From contig NC_134026.1 of assembly GCF_964204645.1 (NCBI RefSeq), positions 11,186,450-11,250,449 on the forward strand: a stretch of 64,000 nt of DNA. The letters run 5' to 3'. The position numbers were made by a program, and so were the translations under genes. Origin of the DNA: Tubulanus polymorphus. Taxonomy: Eukaryota; Nemertea; Palaeonemertea; Tubulaniformes; Tubulanidae. Numbering within the stretch: the stretch's first letter is position 1; every line of letters starts with the position of its first letter. Of this stretch, positions 23,252-36,643 are shown piece by piece. The notes beneath the pieces were generated by a model that had not been told where the DNA came from, did no database searches, and saw nothing but the letters and a program-made list of their open reading frames with translations.

Positions 23252-24399
23252 ATGGATGGATGGATGGATGGATGGATGGATGGATGGATGGATGGATGGA
23301 TGGATGGATGGATGGATGGATGGATGGATGGATGGATGGATGGATGGATGGATGGATGGATGGATGGATGGATGGATGGATGGATGGATGGATGGATGGA
23401 TGGATGGATGGATGGATGGATGGATGGATGGATGGATGGATGGATGGATGGATGGATGGATGGATGGATGGATGGATGGATGGATGGATGGATGGATGGA
23501 TGGATGGATGGATGGATGGATGGATGGATGGATGGATGGATGGATGGATGGATGGATGGATGGATGGATGGATGGATGGATGGATGGATGGATGGATGGA
23601 TGGATGGATGGATGGATGGATGGATGGATGGATGGATGGATGGATGGATGGATGGATGGATGGATGGATGGATGGATGGATGGATGGATGGATGGATGGA
23701 TGGATGGATGGATGGATGGATGGATGGATGGATGGATGGATGGATGGATGGATGGATGGATGGATGGATGGATGGATGGATGGATGGATGGATGGATGGA
23801 TGGATGGATGGATGGATGGATGGATGGATGGATGGATGGATGGATGGATGGATGGATGGATGGATGGATGGATGGATGGATGGATGGATGGATGGATGGA
23901 TGGATGGATGGATGGATGGATGGATGGATGGATGGATGGATGGATGGATGGATGGATGGATGGATGGATGGATGGATGGATGGATGGATGGATGGATGGA
24001 TGGATGGATGGATGGATGGATGGATGGATGGATGGATGGATGGATGGATGGATGGATGGATGGATGGATGGATGGATGGATGGATGGATGGATGGATGGA
24101 TGGATGGATGGATGGATGGATGGATGGATGGATGGATGGATGGATGGATGGATGGATGGATGGATGGATGGATGGATGGATGGATGGATGGATGGATGGA
24201 TGGATGGATGGATGGATGGATGGATGGATGGATGGATGGATGGATGGATGGATGGATGGATGGATGGATGGATGGATGGATGGATGGATGGATGGATGGA
24301 TGGATGGATGGATGGATGGATGGATGGATGGATGGATGGATGGATGGATGGATGGATGGATGGATGGATGGATGGATGGATGGATGGATGGATGGATGG
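23252..24399 (+). repeat. (ATGG)287 microsatellite, uninterrupted
   Basis: 1,148 bp with no visible interruption. The giant MDGW/IHPS open frames on both strands are products of the repeat, not genes. The unit count may reflect assembly or consensus behaviour as much as biology. Confidence 0.98.
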
Positions 24400-24639
24400 A
24401 TATTTAATATACATATTTAATATAGTTAACTTCAACTTACTCAGACATGGCAAAAAACCAAGACATTTTTCTGATCTTTAACTGGGAATTCACCGACCTC
24501 GGACCCATTTTGCCATTCCCAGTTTGTCTGAGTTAGGCGAGATTTACTGCATATAAAATCGATGAATTTCATTTCTATGAAAGTGTATATGAAATATATG
24601 AACTATATTTTTTTAATATTTTCCCTGCTCACTTGGAGG

Positions 24640-25175
24640 AAAGGGCGGCGCGCGTACCTGCCTCTCCAGTGTACGTGGGTATTACGGAAAATGCAAAATT
24701 GTAGGCAAAAAAATTCCTACTTTCTTAGGGAAATTCTTGCAAAAGGGGCACCTGATTTGTTTAAAAGGGCAAGATTTTCTTGGCATAAGGGACGTTCTCA
24801 AACATACCAAAACCACATCATACCAGCAGTTTTAGCCGTTTTTATTGAAGAATAGATAACACTTGGAAAGAGATTAATTGGTTAGAGGGCTGTCAGAAAC
24901 ACCCAAGATTTGAAAAATATCTTGGGGGTTGCAAAGCCCGTGATTGCCCAGTTAACCAACCGAACGACTCGGCAGCCAGCGAAGCAAATAATACTCGTAA
25001 GAACCGTGATTCCGAGGATAATGTTAATTCAATTGATAAAATTCTGTTATTCGGTGACTCTAATTTACGGGACAGCGAAGTTCCCACAGGCGTTTATGAA
25101 ACGATATCTTCACTCCTCGATAAAGCCGATACCGTGGTTCCTGATGCGTCATCCGCTATTGATGTACCTACACAC
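24640..25175 (+). pseudogene. LINE ORF1 fragment (zinc-knuckle and esterase-like, CR1-type)
   Basis: From about 24886 one frame reads a degenerate CCHC-like block (GCQKHP..GGCKARDCP), an acidic/Asn-rich linker and then KILLFGDSNLRD. That GDSN context is the start of the SGNH esterase domain in CR1/L2-type ORF1 proteins. The upstream 24640-24885 is frame-shuffled with stops. No start codon or full-length frame remains. The match is short, so the assignment is moderate. Confidence 0.45.
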
Positions 25176-25333
25176 CTGGGTCCAGTTCCACAGTTCTGAG
25201 TTAAGATTTGACTCGTAGTTAACTCATCGAAAATGAGTCAGTTCCACAGCTCCGAGTTAAGATTTGACTCTGAGTTAACTCATTGAAAGGGAACTAACTT
25301 AAACTCGGACTGGACTGTGGAACTGGATCCTGG
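25176..25333. mobile_element. Short MITE with CTGGGTCCAGTTCCACAG termini
   Basis: Left CTGGGTCCAGTTCCACAG and right CTGTGGAACTGGATCCTGG are inverted ends. Inside, GAGTTAAGATTTGACTC and AGTTAACTCAT occur twice in tandem. A relative with the same kind of ends sits at 58492-58579. Confidence 0.65.
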
Positions 25334-26942
25334 ATACCGACGATGAAAACGAAAACCAGAATGACACTGACGCAGTCCAGTAAACATATTAGCGTTAGCT
25401 ACGGCTACAGAGCATAACCCTAATGCGCACGTTCGTCTATCCAGTTTCCCCAAAAAGGAGGCCTCAAAATCGGCAAGGAATTTGATACGGCTACGTTAAG
25501 TAACATGAGTAACTTTAATGAACCAGACATATATAATTTTTTACTTTATTTCTCCTGATCACCAGGGAGTTCTTTATTTTTCTCACATTGTTAGTAGTGT
25601 GAAGACGTAAATAGGCTTACTTATTTTTCAAGTTTAATGAATATGGTGTATTTAGGGTTTCTGCTGCTTTCGTAGAAACCCTCTTGTAATTCTGTTGATT
25701 ATTATTATTATTATTGTTAATTTTCCACTTTCCAGCCAACGATTTTTCATAAAATATAACTCCTCTGGGATTCGTCTTCTAACAGCTTATAAACGTAATT
25801 TTCAATTCAGTCAGAAATATAACTCAGCGCCTGACCATTTCGAATTTGCGTATAGTTATTCATAATGAATTAATCCCGCGTAATTACCGGGTCTAAGCAG
25901 CGACAAGAATGACACAAAGAATCGTCATCCATTGATAAAAGTGCAACCCGAAAAGCCTAAAATTACCGGACGACCTTGAGCATCAACTCAACCGTTAATC
26001 ACGGATTCGGAGACGCGTCAATTCTCGCTATCTGATTCATATAATATGAACGAATCAAAAAGCCGCCATTTTGTTTTCGCAAATCACGTTATCGGACTGA
26101 TATAAGTCCTGATCCGTCATTTCCCGTTTCTGTTCCATCTATCGCCTCTTTATGATTGGCATAAACCTCAACAATAGAACATCAGATATTGAAATCCTAA
26201 ATCAAATTACTACAGATCGTGAGCAGTGGAAAAATAAAGTACACAACATCATGGCGCAGCGGCGCTTGCTGATGTAACTGATGACTATCGCCGCCATTTT
26301 GTACCACCAGTATATCTTCCGATTGGCAGATGAACTCAACATTACATAAATCGCTTCAAAGACATCGACGCAGTTGATGCCACATCCATGTTCGAATCCC
26401 GACGATGCAATAATTTTGTTACCTATAATTCCATCTTTGTGATTGGAGTAAATTAATGTTCATTAATTATAAGTTCGTTTTCAAAGTTGTTATACTTTAA
26501 ACATAATATGTACAATATGTAAACTGTCACTGATAAATGAAAACAAAAACAACTTTGTTTAAAATGGTTGTTTATTTCTGAATGCAAATTCCTCACTGAA
26601 CAAATTGATGCATCAAGGTAGTTAGTATTAACGAAACTATGGATCAAAACTAGTTCATGCAACTGCCACCAGGGGACTTTGAAAGAACCATATTTTTGGT
26701 TACGTAGCCATTTTGGAACATCAATACTTTTTACATGGTAGCCCTTGTATGTAGCTGGATCCACATATCCAGCATATTGTCGACGTAGGTTGCGCTTCTT
26801 GGAAATAAGTCATATGTTATGGACTGATTAGAATTATTTCGATGACGCTTCCCAGTGCGATATATGAACCAGTTAGGCAGGAACCAGTTTTCGCTGCTAT
26901 GCAGCTATATTTTCACTTGTAATTCAGTATTTGATTATCAGG
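25334..26942. other. No gene seen
   Basis: Unassigned sequence. A tRNA box-B-like word (GTTCGAATCCC) at about 26392 might be a SINE remnant. The 103-codon minus-strand frame at 26453-26764 has no recognisable domain. A short ATT-triplet run lies near 25705. Confidence 0.4.
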
Positions 26943-28456
26943 GGTGTTGTCATATCGCGGAATGACGGAATCGCGGAATTTTTAAAAAACACGGAATTTC
27001 TTTACTATCACTATAATAGTAACTCGATTTTCCCGCGGGGATAACCGGTATCGAATCCCAATACTATCTGACATTATTTTATGATACCGTTCACTGGCTG
27101 CCAGTTAGCAGCTGCAGCAGCAGTCAGAATGTAGTCGGACAAAGAGATCGGCACCAGGGCAAACATCAGTTATCGAAGTTAATCGACTTTTTGCGATCTT
27201 AGTAGGTTTGCGTACGGTCGCTCTAGGTTGGGCCGTACGTAGTTTTAGATGGCTGCAAACATTAAATGTGCTACGACCAAACATTACCGCGGTTCCTTAA
27301 AAATTATTTTGATAGAAACCGCCGTCTAGTACCAGTAATATGTTTTTGTCCCAAGGAATCAACACGGAGAAGCAACTAAGTAACAGCTTTCTCTTCACAA
27401 ATAACGGAGTCGAAAAAAGATACCATTTTAAATATAATCTTTAATATCATTTAATTCTTATTGACTCTTCTAGATACACCACACTCGCATAAATCACAAT
27501 TTAGATGCTCGAGACGCATCAAAAATCCAAAGCATAAATAATGATCTGTTTTCGTTTGACATCGTTCATTTTGGGATTTTTCTCTTGACCGTTTAAAAGT
27601 CTTAGTACGACCAGTGGAACAGTGCAGTCTAAATAAACTATCGTTCTTATATCCATTTTACAATGCAGTATTTATTAGATTAATTAAAGGTTTATTAATT
27701 GTAACATACACAGAGCGTCTCACCCGACGCACTGCCTTGGGCACAGGCCCAGGCCCGATGCACAAGTTACTGTGATGGGGTCAGCAGGCAATGTTGATAG
27801 ATTAATTGCCCACGTAGGTTCTCCATTTTCTCGTTTGGAAGTATCGTTAATTTGTTGAGTTACGATAGTAATAGATTAGATCGCATATGCCTACCAGGTA
27901 CCGGAAATGAAAACACGTGTCCGATTCCTTGTCCAACAAGGGATATCATGTGGAAAAACACCGTTACTATCTATAGTGAAAATTGATAGGAAATGAACGT
28001 TGGAAGATTCTTCTCCAGTGAACAGTGTACTTTATTCTTCTCTCCAGTTTCGTCTTCTGGTGTCTCGGTGTGTCTGATCTCTCTCTCTCTCTCTCTTAGA
28101 TTTCGGGGCCCCTCCTTATATTAGCCACTCGCCAGACTGCCACGTCAGCCAGCGTATTTGTCTAATTCTTCTTATGGCAACAGCAACCCGTTTTGTCTAA
28201 TTCTTGTTATGGCAACCCAAACTTGTATTGAGTTCAAATAAATATAATTCTAATACGGGTTCAACCATAATTCAACGACGATAGGGTTCAACCACCGTTT
28301 TAAATAATATGCAGCTGCTGTTACACTTTTTCCTTAATTGAATCTTATTGATTAACTTCCCAATATAAATATTATTATTTATTTCCCTAATGAAATGAAG
28401 AAATTCCGTGTTTTTGAAAATTCCGCGATTCCGTCATTCCGCAATATGACAACACC
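26943..28456. mobile_element. 1.5-kb non-autonomous DNA transposon with ~59-bp TIRs
   Basis: Left end GGTGTTGTCATATCGCGGAA and the reverse of the right end GGTGTTGTCATATTGCGGAA continue to pair for about 59 bp (GACGGAATCGCGGAATTTT, then ACACGGAATTTCTT), with about two differences. The interior has no transposase frame and includes a CT microsatellite near 28077-28098. No target duplication was identified. Superfamily unknown. Confidence 0.75.
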
Positions 28457-28469
28457 GTTATGGCAACAC

Positions 28470-30060
28470 CGGATAGTCAGTGTATATTACATGGAGAAAG
28501 TTTTAGTGTGTCAACTTATTGGTTATAATAGTATATTTAAATCTCATGTAAATGAAAAAGGTGGTAGTTTGTTCTCTTTATCAAGAACGAGTTTAATTTC
28601 AAACCCCGATCTGATTTTCCGTTTGATTTTGTAACTTTTGAATCTGGAACTTCATCTGGATAAAAACTCAAATTTAGTCGTGTCTTCCGCCCGCCAGGTG
28701 AAAAGTTGATAACTTTAAAATGAGTCGGATATTTTGTTAGATAAAATTAGTGGAGAAAAGAAACTGTGTTATCTAAGTGGTGATTTTAACATCGACCTTT
28801 TAATATGTTGTGATTTTAAACAAACAAGATTATTTTTCAATTCGTTCTTATTCCGTTTCTCCAATTGATAATACCACTAGGGTTACAAAAAACTCCTCTT
28901 CATTGATTGATAATATTTGTTTAAAAAATTTGATCCCTGTTCATGAATCCGGTATTGTATACATATCTATCTGATCATTTTCCAGAATATCCTGTGTGCT
29001 ATTCTGATGTTCCAGTTCCGAATAAGCAACCTTTTAGGAAACGTAATTTTTGTGAGCGTAATATTCTAAAGTTTCGTAGGTTTGCCATGTTGACCCTGAT
29101 GAATCTTACCGTCTCTTCATGAAAATATTCAATATCGCTTATGAAAAATCTGTTCCTTTTATATGCACATCGATTCGAAGAATCTGGAGTTCAATAAACC
29201 ATGGATATCTACATGTTTAATTCGATCGATCAATGAAAAAATCGTGAAATTAGTTAACTTAGTTGTATTAGGGAGAAATTCGTCCTCAAAATGACCTGAC
29301 TTTTTTATTTCTAACAACCAGACAATAAAGTTATGTATTGTAAATATCCCTTTGTCCCATACCTGACTTTTTTTATTTCTAACAACCAGACAATTAAGTT
29401 ATGTATTGTAGATATCCCTTTGTCCCATATTCTCAACTGTAGTTTACAAACAGGCATCGTTCCTTCTAACCTGAAAATAGCTAAAGTGTGTCCCTTATTC
29501 AAAAACGGGGAAGTTTCCTCTTTTGATAACAATCGGGCCCTATATTTCGGTTCTTCCACGAAGTTCTGCCCGAAGTCTTGGAATTTTAAATCGATTGAAA
29601 AAAAAATTCCCACATAATTGCTGTCTACACTTTTAGGCTAGAAATTACGACTACAATCTTTAAGCCGTTGATCCTTATTACAAAAGCGCGCTATTAGAAT
29701 TATTAGCAAGTCGCACTCTCCTGAACATACCGAGCCTATCTTTAAAAGACTCAAAATTCTTAAATTCAAGGATACTGCCAAGTTTCAGGTATCCATACTT
29801 TTGCATAACTACATCAGAGTTACCTAGTTCTTATAATCCCTATTTAAAAAAAAAACAACACTTTTCACAGTTATGCCACTCGAAATAATTACTCGTTTCG
29901 CATCGATAGATTTAAAACCAATGAAGTGAAATTCTCTGTCAAAGTATCTTGTCCTACAGTTTGAAAAATCTACCTAAGCACTTAAGAAATATTCCAAGAA
30001 ACCATTTTTTCAAGCTCAAATTAAAACATTATTTAATCGATCAATGACTCAGAGTCTGTA
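28470..30060 (+). pseudogene. Decayed CR1/Jockey-like LINE (endonuclease, RT and tail fragments)
   Basis: Three recognisable pieces in order. At about 28760-28800, KLCYLSGDFNIDLL is the AP-endonuclease GDFN motif. At about 29410-29570, PLSHILNCSLQTGIVPSNLK then IAKVCPLFKNGE is the start of the reverse-transcriptase domain. At about 29665-29810, LQKRAIRIISKSHSPEHTEP is the typical C-terminal segment. The catalytic RT centre between them is deleted and every frame is interrupted. A 66-bp tandem duplication (about 29293-29424) sits just before the RT piece. Confidence 0.8.
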
Positions 30061-30104
30061 TTATTTATCGTTTTTATCATTATGGTTTCTGTCATCTATC
30101 ACTT

Positions 30105-30165
30105 CAATATGCGTACGCGTGTGTGTGTGCGTGTGTGCTATGTGTGAGCGCGTGTGAGTGTGGTT
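30105..30165 (+). repeat. Imperfect GT-rich microsatellite
   Basis: GTGTGTGTGCGTGTGTGC followed by GTGAGCGCGTGTGAGTGTG, shortly downstream of the LINE remnant. Confidence 0.9.
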
Positions 30166-31540
30166 CTTTGAGTGTTGGGGGACTTGTACGTACGTTTGAT
30201 ATAAGTCTTAGCTGGTTTCTTCAAGTCTCCCCTGCTCAATATTAGAATAGTTCATTTAACTTCATTTTTTTATAACGTATAATAATATGTTGTAATATTT
30301 CGTGGAAATGAATTATTATTGTTATCATGAAGTACATTGTGTACAAGTGCCCTTAAAACGTAGAAACGGCCTTATTTTTTCGTTCAAACACCGTCTGGAA
30401 TTTCCCCTGCACCGCCTTGCAGAGGAATCCCTCATTGCATCATCAATTTGTCTCTCAGAACCCACGCATTCCATGCACATAACAGTTTCTATTCTTTTGT
30501 AGAACTGTGACTACATTAATTTTGGACCTCTGTTTTCTTATCTGAATCATTCGGGAAAGAAACATTTTTTTATTGATTGATGAACTATGATGATTATTCA
30601 TAGCAGCTTGTTCCATTTCTCTATCAGTAAAATGAAAATTTTACAAACAAACGATGAAACTGGACGTATCGGCCACACTCCTCGCGGTTGTGCCACCGCG
30701 CGGGATTTACGCGAAGCAGCAAACACAAACATGGCCACTCTCTCAATTTTCAATGATAGAAATCGTGTGTGCATTTCAATTATTTCGGCTGTTAGGGTTT
30801 TAAGGCACAATATAAGTTGATGATGTGATATGGCGAAGTTAATTAATGATAATTCCGCAGTGAAGCTAGTCACGAACGGTGCCGATTGAGTGTACAGCTG
30901 CCAAAAACACTGAAATGTGCGTAGTTGCGTAACTATTTGCAGTGAATTGCAGACGAAACGTGAAGCCTTAACGGCCGTTTAAAAAAAAATTATACTTATC
31001 GAATGTAAAATAAAAATGAGATAGAACCTAAGTTAAAATTCTGGCCATTTCTAAAATGTTATTACTAATTTTTAGTCAGTGCCGAACGTTTAGTTTTCCA
31101 ACAATAATGAGGGGTGGTAGGTAGTCATGCAATTCACGTCATCATTTATTACACGTTACTTCCGTGTTGTTGAAAATCTCGCGAGTCCTGGATCAAACCC
31201 CATTGAACAATGTGATCTGTGTGCTGGCCACAAATGCACACAGATAACACTTCGCTACCCATTACACACTCCAGTACCCACAGCTTTCATATATCCATCC
31301 AAATATTTAGAGTGTCTTTCTTCCTGGATTTGCATATGATTTGAATATTCGACGTCGACCATGGTGGCTCAAAAAACACTACACTACACGTGAAAAGTGT
31401 CCTCAGTAATACATTGCTACCAATCGGCGCTATATGGTCGAATTGGTTCAAGTGTACACTGAATGAATCCTCGTTGCAGCACCGAAACCAACGTTGTTGA
31501 ATTGTACCACTTGCACTGTCTTATGTCTATGGCGCAATAT
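30166..31540. other. No gene seen
   Basis: Unassigned sequence. Short frames on both strands overlap and lack recognisable motifs. Confidence 0.4.
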
Positions 31541-31554
31541 AAGCCGCGATCATA

Positions 31555-31860
31555 CGGAGACGATTTGGCCCTGGCTCGATCAGGCTCGGGCCAAATTTGG
31601 CCCGTGCCTAATTAGAGAGCGCGTTCACACGCAAACCATTCACTCGATACTCAACAATGCTCAAACAAAGCGAAGTGGATCATTTCCGGTGCTAGTCGCA
31701 ATTCAAACGCAATCATTTGTCTGGTGCTAAAATTAGGCTCGGGCCTGGTCCAACGTTTTTGGTCGGGCCAAATTTGGCCCGGGCCAAACATGCTCGTCGG
31801 CCCATTTGGCACCCGTGTGAACAGTTGTTCAGGGCCAAATTTGGCATAATCTGGATACAA
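31555..31860. repeat. Palindrome-rich MITE-like block (GGGCCAAATTTGGCCC)
   Basis: The near-perfect palindrome GGGCCAAATTTGGCCC occurs at about 31588-31603 and 31768-31783, and a partial copy (GGGCCAAATTTGGC) at about 31831. GGCTCGGGCC and its inverse GGCCCGAGCC-like words lie between them. Base composition is more GC-rich than the surroundings. Probably a small foldback element; its termini were not resolved. Confidence 0.45.
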
Positions 31861-34800
31861 CGGTGTTCAAATCGAAGAATAGCCTTGTTTGGCGTTACCA
31901 CTTATCGCAATTATCACCAGTTGACTTCAAGCAATTAAATCTCCATGCAGTAGTTTTTGCAAGAGACGCTGGGGCAATCCATCGGGAAACCGTTTTGTTT
32001 GATCAGTTGTTGTTTGGTAACAGCATCCCATGCGTCATGGTTTAACTGTGATCGAATTGAAATGCAACGTAGCGTTTATAATCCCATGGAACAATGCGTT
32101 TAAACGTCGGTTGCCAACCTACGGTGGCCGCGTTATCATGCGTGCGGAGAAAACAGCTTCAGAATGGATGCATAATGGTTATTGGATAACACATTAATGA
32201 GAAAGTCGGGAGTAAATATATTACATTTCTAACTGTTCTCGTTCAGGACCTGAAACGCATCCATCTCCATTCTCAAAAAGAGGCTCGCGAGGCCACCTAT
32301 ATATCACGATCGTTATTTGGTAAGCATGAAATACCTTTTTTGATAGGTGAACACCCCTTTCTGAACTACGAAATAAAGTTTGTTTTTGAGACACTGATCT
32401 TATCCTCAATTGTCGTTTATTTACCCTGTCATTACGGTAGGTGCATCACTTTTCGTCAATCGATTTTTATTTAAGCGGTCGAAATTCAAATTGGTAGAAA
32501 CCTGTTACTGTCTACTATATATGTTATCACCAAGACAATTAGCAAGAATCATTTAGAATCCCAATACAGTGAAATCGTGTCGTAAACATATTAAAGTTAT
32601 GACAACCCCGCATTACTAGACACGATGTTTCGATAAATCAAGCTTTTGTTTTCTAGACTGTATTAATTGTTTAATGAATCAAAGATAGGTTGATGTGTGA
32701 AACCACCTCTGGCAATATCAATAATATGTTCTGCCTTTTACCTTTTCGGTACATGCAGTTGCTTAAATAGGGGTGAAGATCTATAAGTTAAGTGAAAAGC
32801 TAACCCTCGTGATACAATCCAAACGAAATAACTGCAAACACTGGCAATGTTGAATAACATAGCCCGACGTGGAAAAGCAATAGAGAATCAATGGATGTCA
32901 ACAAAATATGAAAATGTAAATCCGTATCACCATCGTAACATGTAAGCAACAGGATATTGGAACTGCAGAACTTGATTTGAGTGTGAATAGCGGCAAAATC
33001 TAATGAACCTATCGGCACTGTACTAATTCAGGCATCATTGGTTTTTTGGAGATAGATATCCATTCGTCTCAAGTGTATGGGTTGTTAACGCAAAGCTGCT
33101 GCTCTACACAAGACGCCCTTGTAATTCCGCCCTTTTTACACAGTTATCTTAAGTTCACGTACGCATTCAATCTTTTAGTTCTGATATTCACTACTAGCGG
33201 GTGATTATTGCGATTAGCATTTTAAGACAAGGGGAACGTGTTGAGAGTAGTACATCGAGAAAATACATACAGACATATCAGAATTACGGGAGCTTTTTGG
33301 TGAATATGGGAACACTGAAAAAATGAGAAATTATAGGAATATAGAATTGATTGGTCCCCGATATACATTCGCAGAGCCGACAGGAGTGGAGACGACGGTC
33401 CATAAGTCATCAATAATTAATATCTGAAATACTCGAGATTGGCCTCCAGCCATTTATGTTTTAAACGACAATTGTAACAATTTCATGGATCGTGGAAATG
33501 TATCCAGATTTCTAGATCTCATCGTCGCGTCATGTTGGCTTTAAAAGCAGTCTCGTTACTTGGCGAGACAAGTGATATGATGTCATAATCTGAAAGTATC
33601 ATGATACAATCAAAGAAATGAGACGGTCCGTATCTATCGTGTATCGTGTATGTAGTGTTAATTGAGTGTGAGCGGGACCGGTCTCGTTCTTTCTGCGGAA
33701 TAAAGACTATTGCTTCACATCTGTTGTTCTGGTTTTGTGAATGTAAATTGACCCTCCAAAGATGTCATCGGTCCCCGCTTGTTAAAACACAGGGAGAAAC
33801 GTTACAGAAAGTTATTAATTTGAATTTGACCATCGAAAAACAGTCAATCTGAACAAATAATGAAGAAAGGCTAAATTGGCTAATCGAGTACAAATTATAT
33901 AGCAGTGCTTTATATGATTGTAACTGCTTATTAGTGCTTAAATGATATGGATACCCAACACGAAGTGGTGTATCTTTGACTTTTAACGGCAAATTGTGTA
34001 AAATTATCATCATTTCTATTGATAATCGTACAGAACTTGATGAATGCTGCAAATACTGTATAAATATCCCATTTCTTTCTTACAATGTTATCAGTTATAT
34101 CATCTTGAAATGAAAATGTCAGGAGGAACTGCCCATACTACCATACCAGGGATTCAGTGATTGTTCCCAATTGCACTCAGTTGATCAGTGAGCTCGGTCG
34201 ATGATTGTTCATTTGATTCATTGTTCACGCATCTCCGGTTCCAATACAGCTCATAATTGCTTATTTGAATATAACCTGCATTGACGACGTCAAAATCGCT
34301 CATAAAATCTGGAATATCGTCGCTAGCTGCATTTTCCAATAGTGGCTTCTTGACTCTCAGTCGAATTGATCTCAGCAAGATAATGCAGCGGTTAGTATCT
34401 TATCCTGACTGAGAAAATAGGAAACGATATATTAAGTTTAACAATTCTAACTTGAACCAGAAATATTTGTATTCCACAAATGCACCGTAGTTGCCTTTAC
34501 AAGGACCATCAATGTGCGAGTAAAACGCCAGATCCTCTTTCTTAATTGGTGAGTTTCAGAGTTCGGAACACATACTGCACGCACTGGACAACAATAAAAG
34601 TGAAGGTCTAGTGTCGAAAGGTTTTCAGATCAGTTTGTTGTTGTGGAACGTACGAACAGCCAATATTGTCAGGGATTTCACGTGCTTCATCGGGCATCAT
34701 GTTCACCGCTGGGGATGTTTTTTGCTGGTTCGATGAAAGAACCTTCTCCAAACCCCTACTGCATCGATACTCGCGATAACTCAACAACAGTACCTGTGTC

Positions 34801-36399
34801 CCGTAGCTTTATGGTTGGTTGTTGCGCGAATGGAAAAGTCGTAAAACCTCACTAAATTAATATCATATTACGCGCAGGAATATGCACACTACACTAGATG
34901 CAGTCATCCCGGACCATCTGATCAGCAAATGTACGATCAGCCATCCATTATTAATGACAAGGAAATTTTGGACTAGTAAATTTGCAGATTCGTACAGGAT
35001 GTGGGGTAATGTGTGATATTCAGATAGGTATAAAGCAACTCCGATTCGCATGCAACGGTGATATAGTCTCTGTGTGTGACATGTTCCCATAACAACTTCT
35101 GCGACGCCTTTCCTCGCCCGTAACTGCTCTCGGAAATGGGTACTTACCATGTATTTCGAGTTTTCGATGATTTTGAGCAGCACATCTTCAATATGCGTTA
35201 CCGTTAAGCACAAATCTACGGATACGTCATTTGCCAATACTAAACATTGTCAGGATTCCGTCAACTACAGAAGAGCGTTGTCGGCTTAGACAGGAAACTA
35301 ATGATAACAACTTTATTATCTATTCGGGTATGTACGAAACCATTACAATGTGCATTAATCTTGAAGCGAAGATGATATTTGTGTCTCATATAACTACAGA
35401 AGATTATATGTCGCTTAAAATTTCCTCAAGTTGAACTATCATATTCCAGTCATGTTCTCAGTTTAGTCCAACCATCAACCATGTTATTGTAAATTTCCAA
35501 TACAGGCGTGATAATGCGGTCGGCTATACTCTTACGACTATCGAGCAAGTAAATGAGGAAATTAACCAAAGAATATGCTCCGCAAAGCAGTATCGATAAT
35601 CAATCGAAAGTAAAATCCGTGAAGGTCTTTCAAGTAAACGTGCTTTTATTTTGAGAATGGGCGTTCTGAAACTACGCTCCCAATATCAAAAGTGGATATA
35701 AAATCGTTGCAGAAAAATTCTACATTAGAAACCACTTCTGAAAGCATTCCGGCTGCGTTTATTTACTTTATTCATCCTTGAAATTGTGAGTTTGACGCGA
35801 TGGAAATATTTGCTCACATTTTTGAATTAGCATTCTGGTAGATGAAGTACTTACAAGTGGCTAGTATGTTTTCGTCGCGATGAGGTGCATATTCAATTTA
35901 TCAATCAAACATCTTTCACTTTTAGTTATGGTCCGTTAACAGTGTCGTTTCATCTCGTCCTGAGTCGACAAACTACTATGCTATAGCTTAGCAATAACCA
36001 TCGGCCGATGGAAATATCTGACAAAATAGATAGGGATCATTAATTCTTGACGAAAAATCCTGAAAAGGCTATGCTTAAGGAACTACAGGAACAGAACGTG
36101 AACAATGTTTTACTTAATTCAAATGGCTTAAAGCCAGTACCTTTAAATGCAACTATGAAAAACTTTGAAAAGGCTTGTTATCTTCATGCCATACGCGTTA
36201 ACTGTAAAATTGACTGGTTGCATCGTGACGAGGTATTTCGAGTATCCAAAATGACCGCTAGTCAACTTTCTTGAATGCAACTTTACAGGGTTCGGTTGCA
36301 CAGAAAATGATTTTTCACTTGTAAGATAATCAATTAGATAAATTTTGTGTTGTTATGATATGACAGGTCAATATCGTCATGTAAGACTGCTCAGTGTTG
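31861..36399. other. No assignable gene; possible minus-strand exons near 34.1-35.25 kb
   Basis: Mostly unassigned. On the minus strand, 35237-35142 reads LANDVSVDLCLTVTHIEDVL to SKYM and ends at a consensus donor (GTAAGT). 34378-34154 is a 74-codon frame ending in a stop. I do not recognise either and could not join them in frame. A plus-strand 75-codon frame at 36047-36274 is equally unassigned. Confidence 0.3.
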
Positions 36400-36643
36400 A
36401 ATCCAGATGGCCAGTCGTCATTTCAGCGAGCGGTGTGGGAAGCCATGTCGTGGATTCGAGTCCCGTTACCGTAGTGTCCCCGGGCAAGACACTTATCCTC
36501 ATTGCCTCTCTTCACCCAGGAGTAGAATGGGTACCTGGCTTGATAGATGACTCCTAAGCGCTTAGTAGCTTAATACAAAGTTGGAGCGCATCTGAACTCA
36601 CTCAGGTTAGGATACCTGCGCTGTATAAATGTCAATTATTATC
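36400..36643 (+). mobile_element. tRNA-derived SINE
   Basis: A pol III box-B-like word GGATTCGAGTCC at 36452-36463 is followed by TGTCCCCGGGCAAGACACTT and CCTCATTGCCTCTC. This central block is shared by many invertebrate SINEs. It ends in an AATTATTATC tail. The box A region upstream is weak. No protein is encoded. Confidence 0.75.

Noticed and set aside
23209-24481. Open frames of about 400 codons (MDGW and IHPS repeats) on both strands
   Set aside because: Products of a pure ATGG microsatellite, open in every frame; no non-repeat coding sequence.
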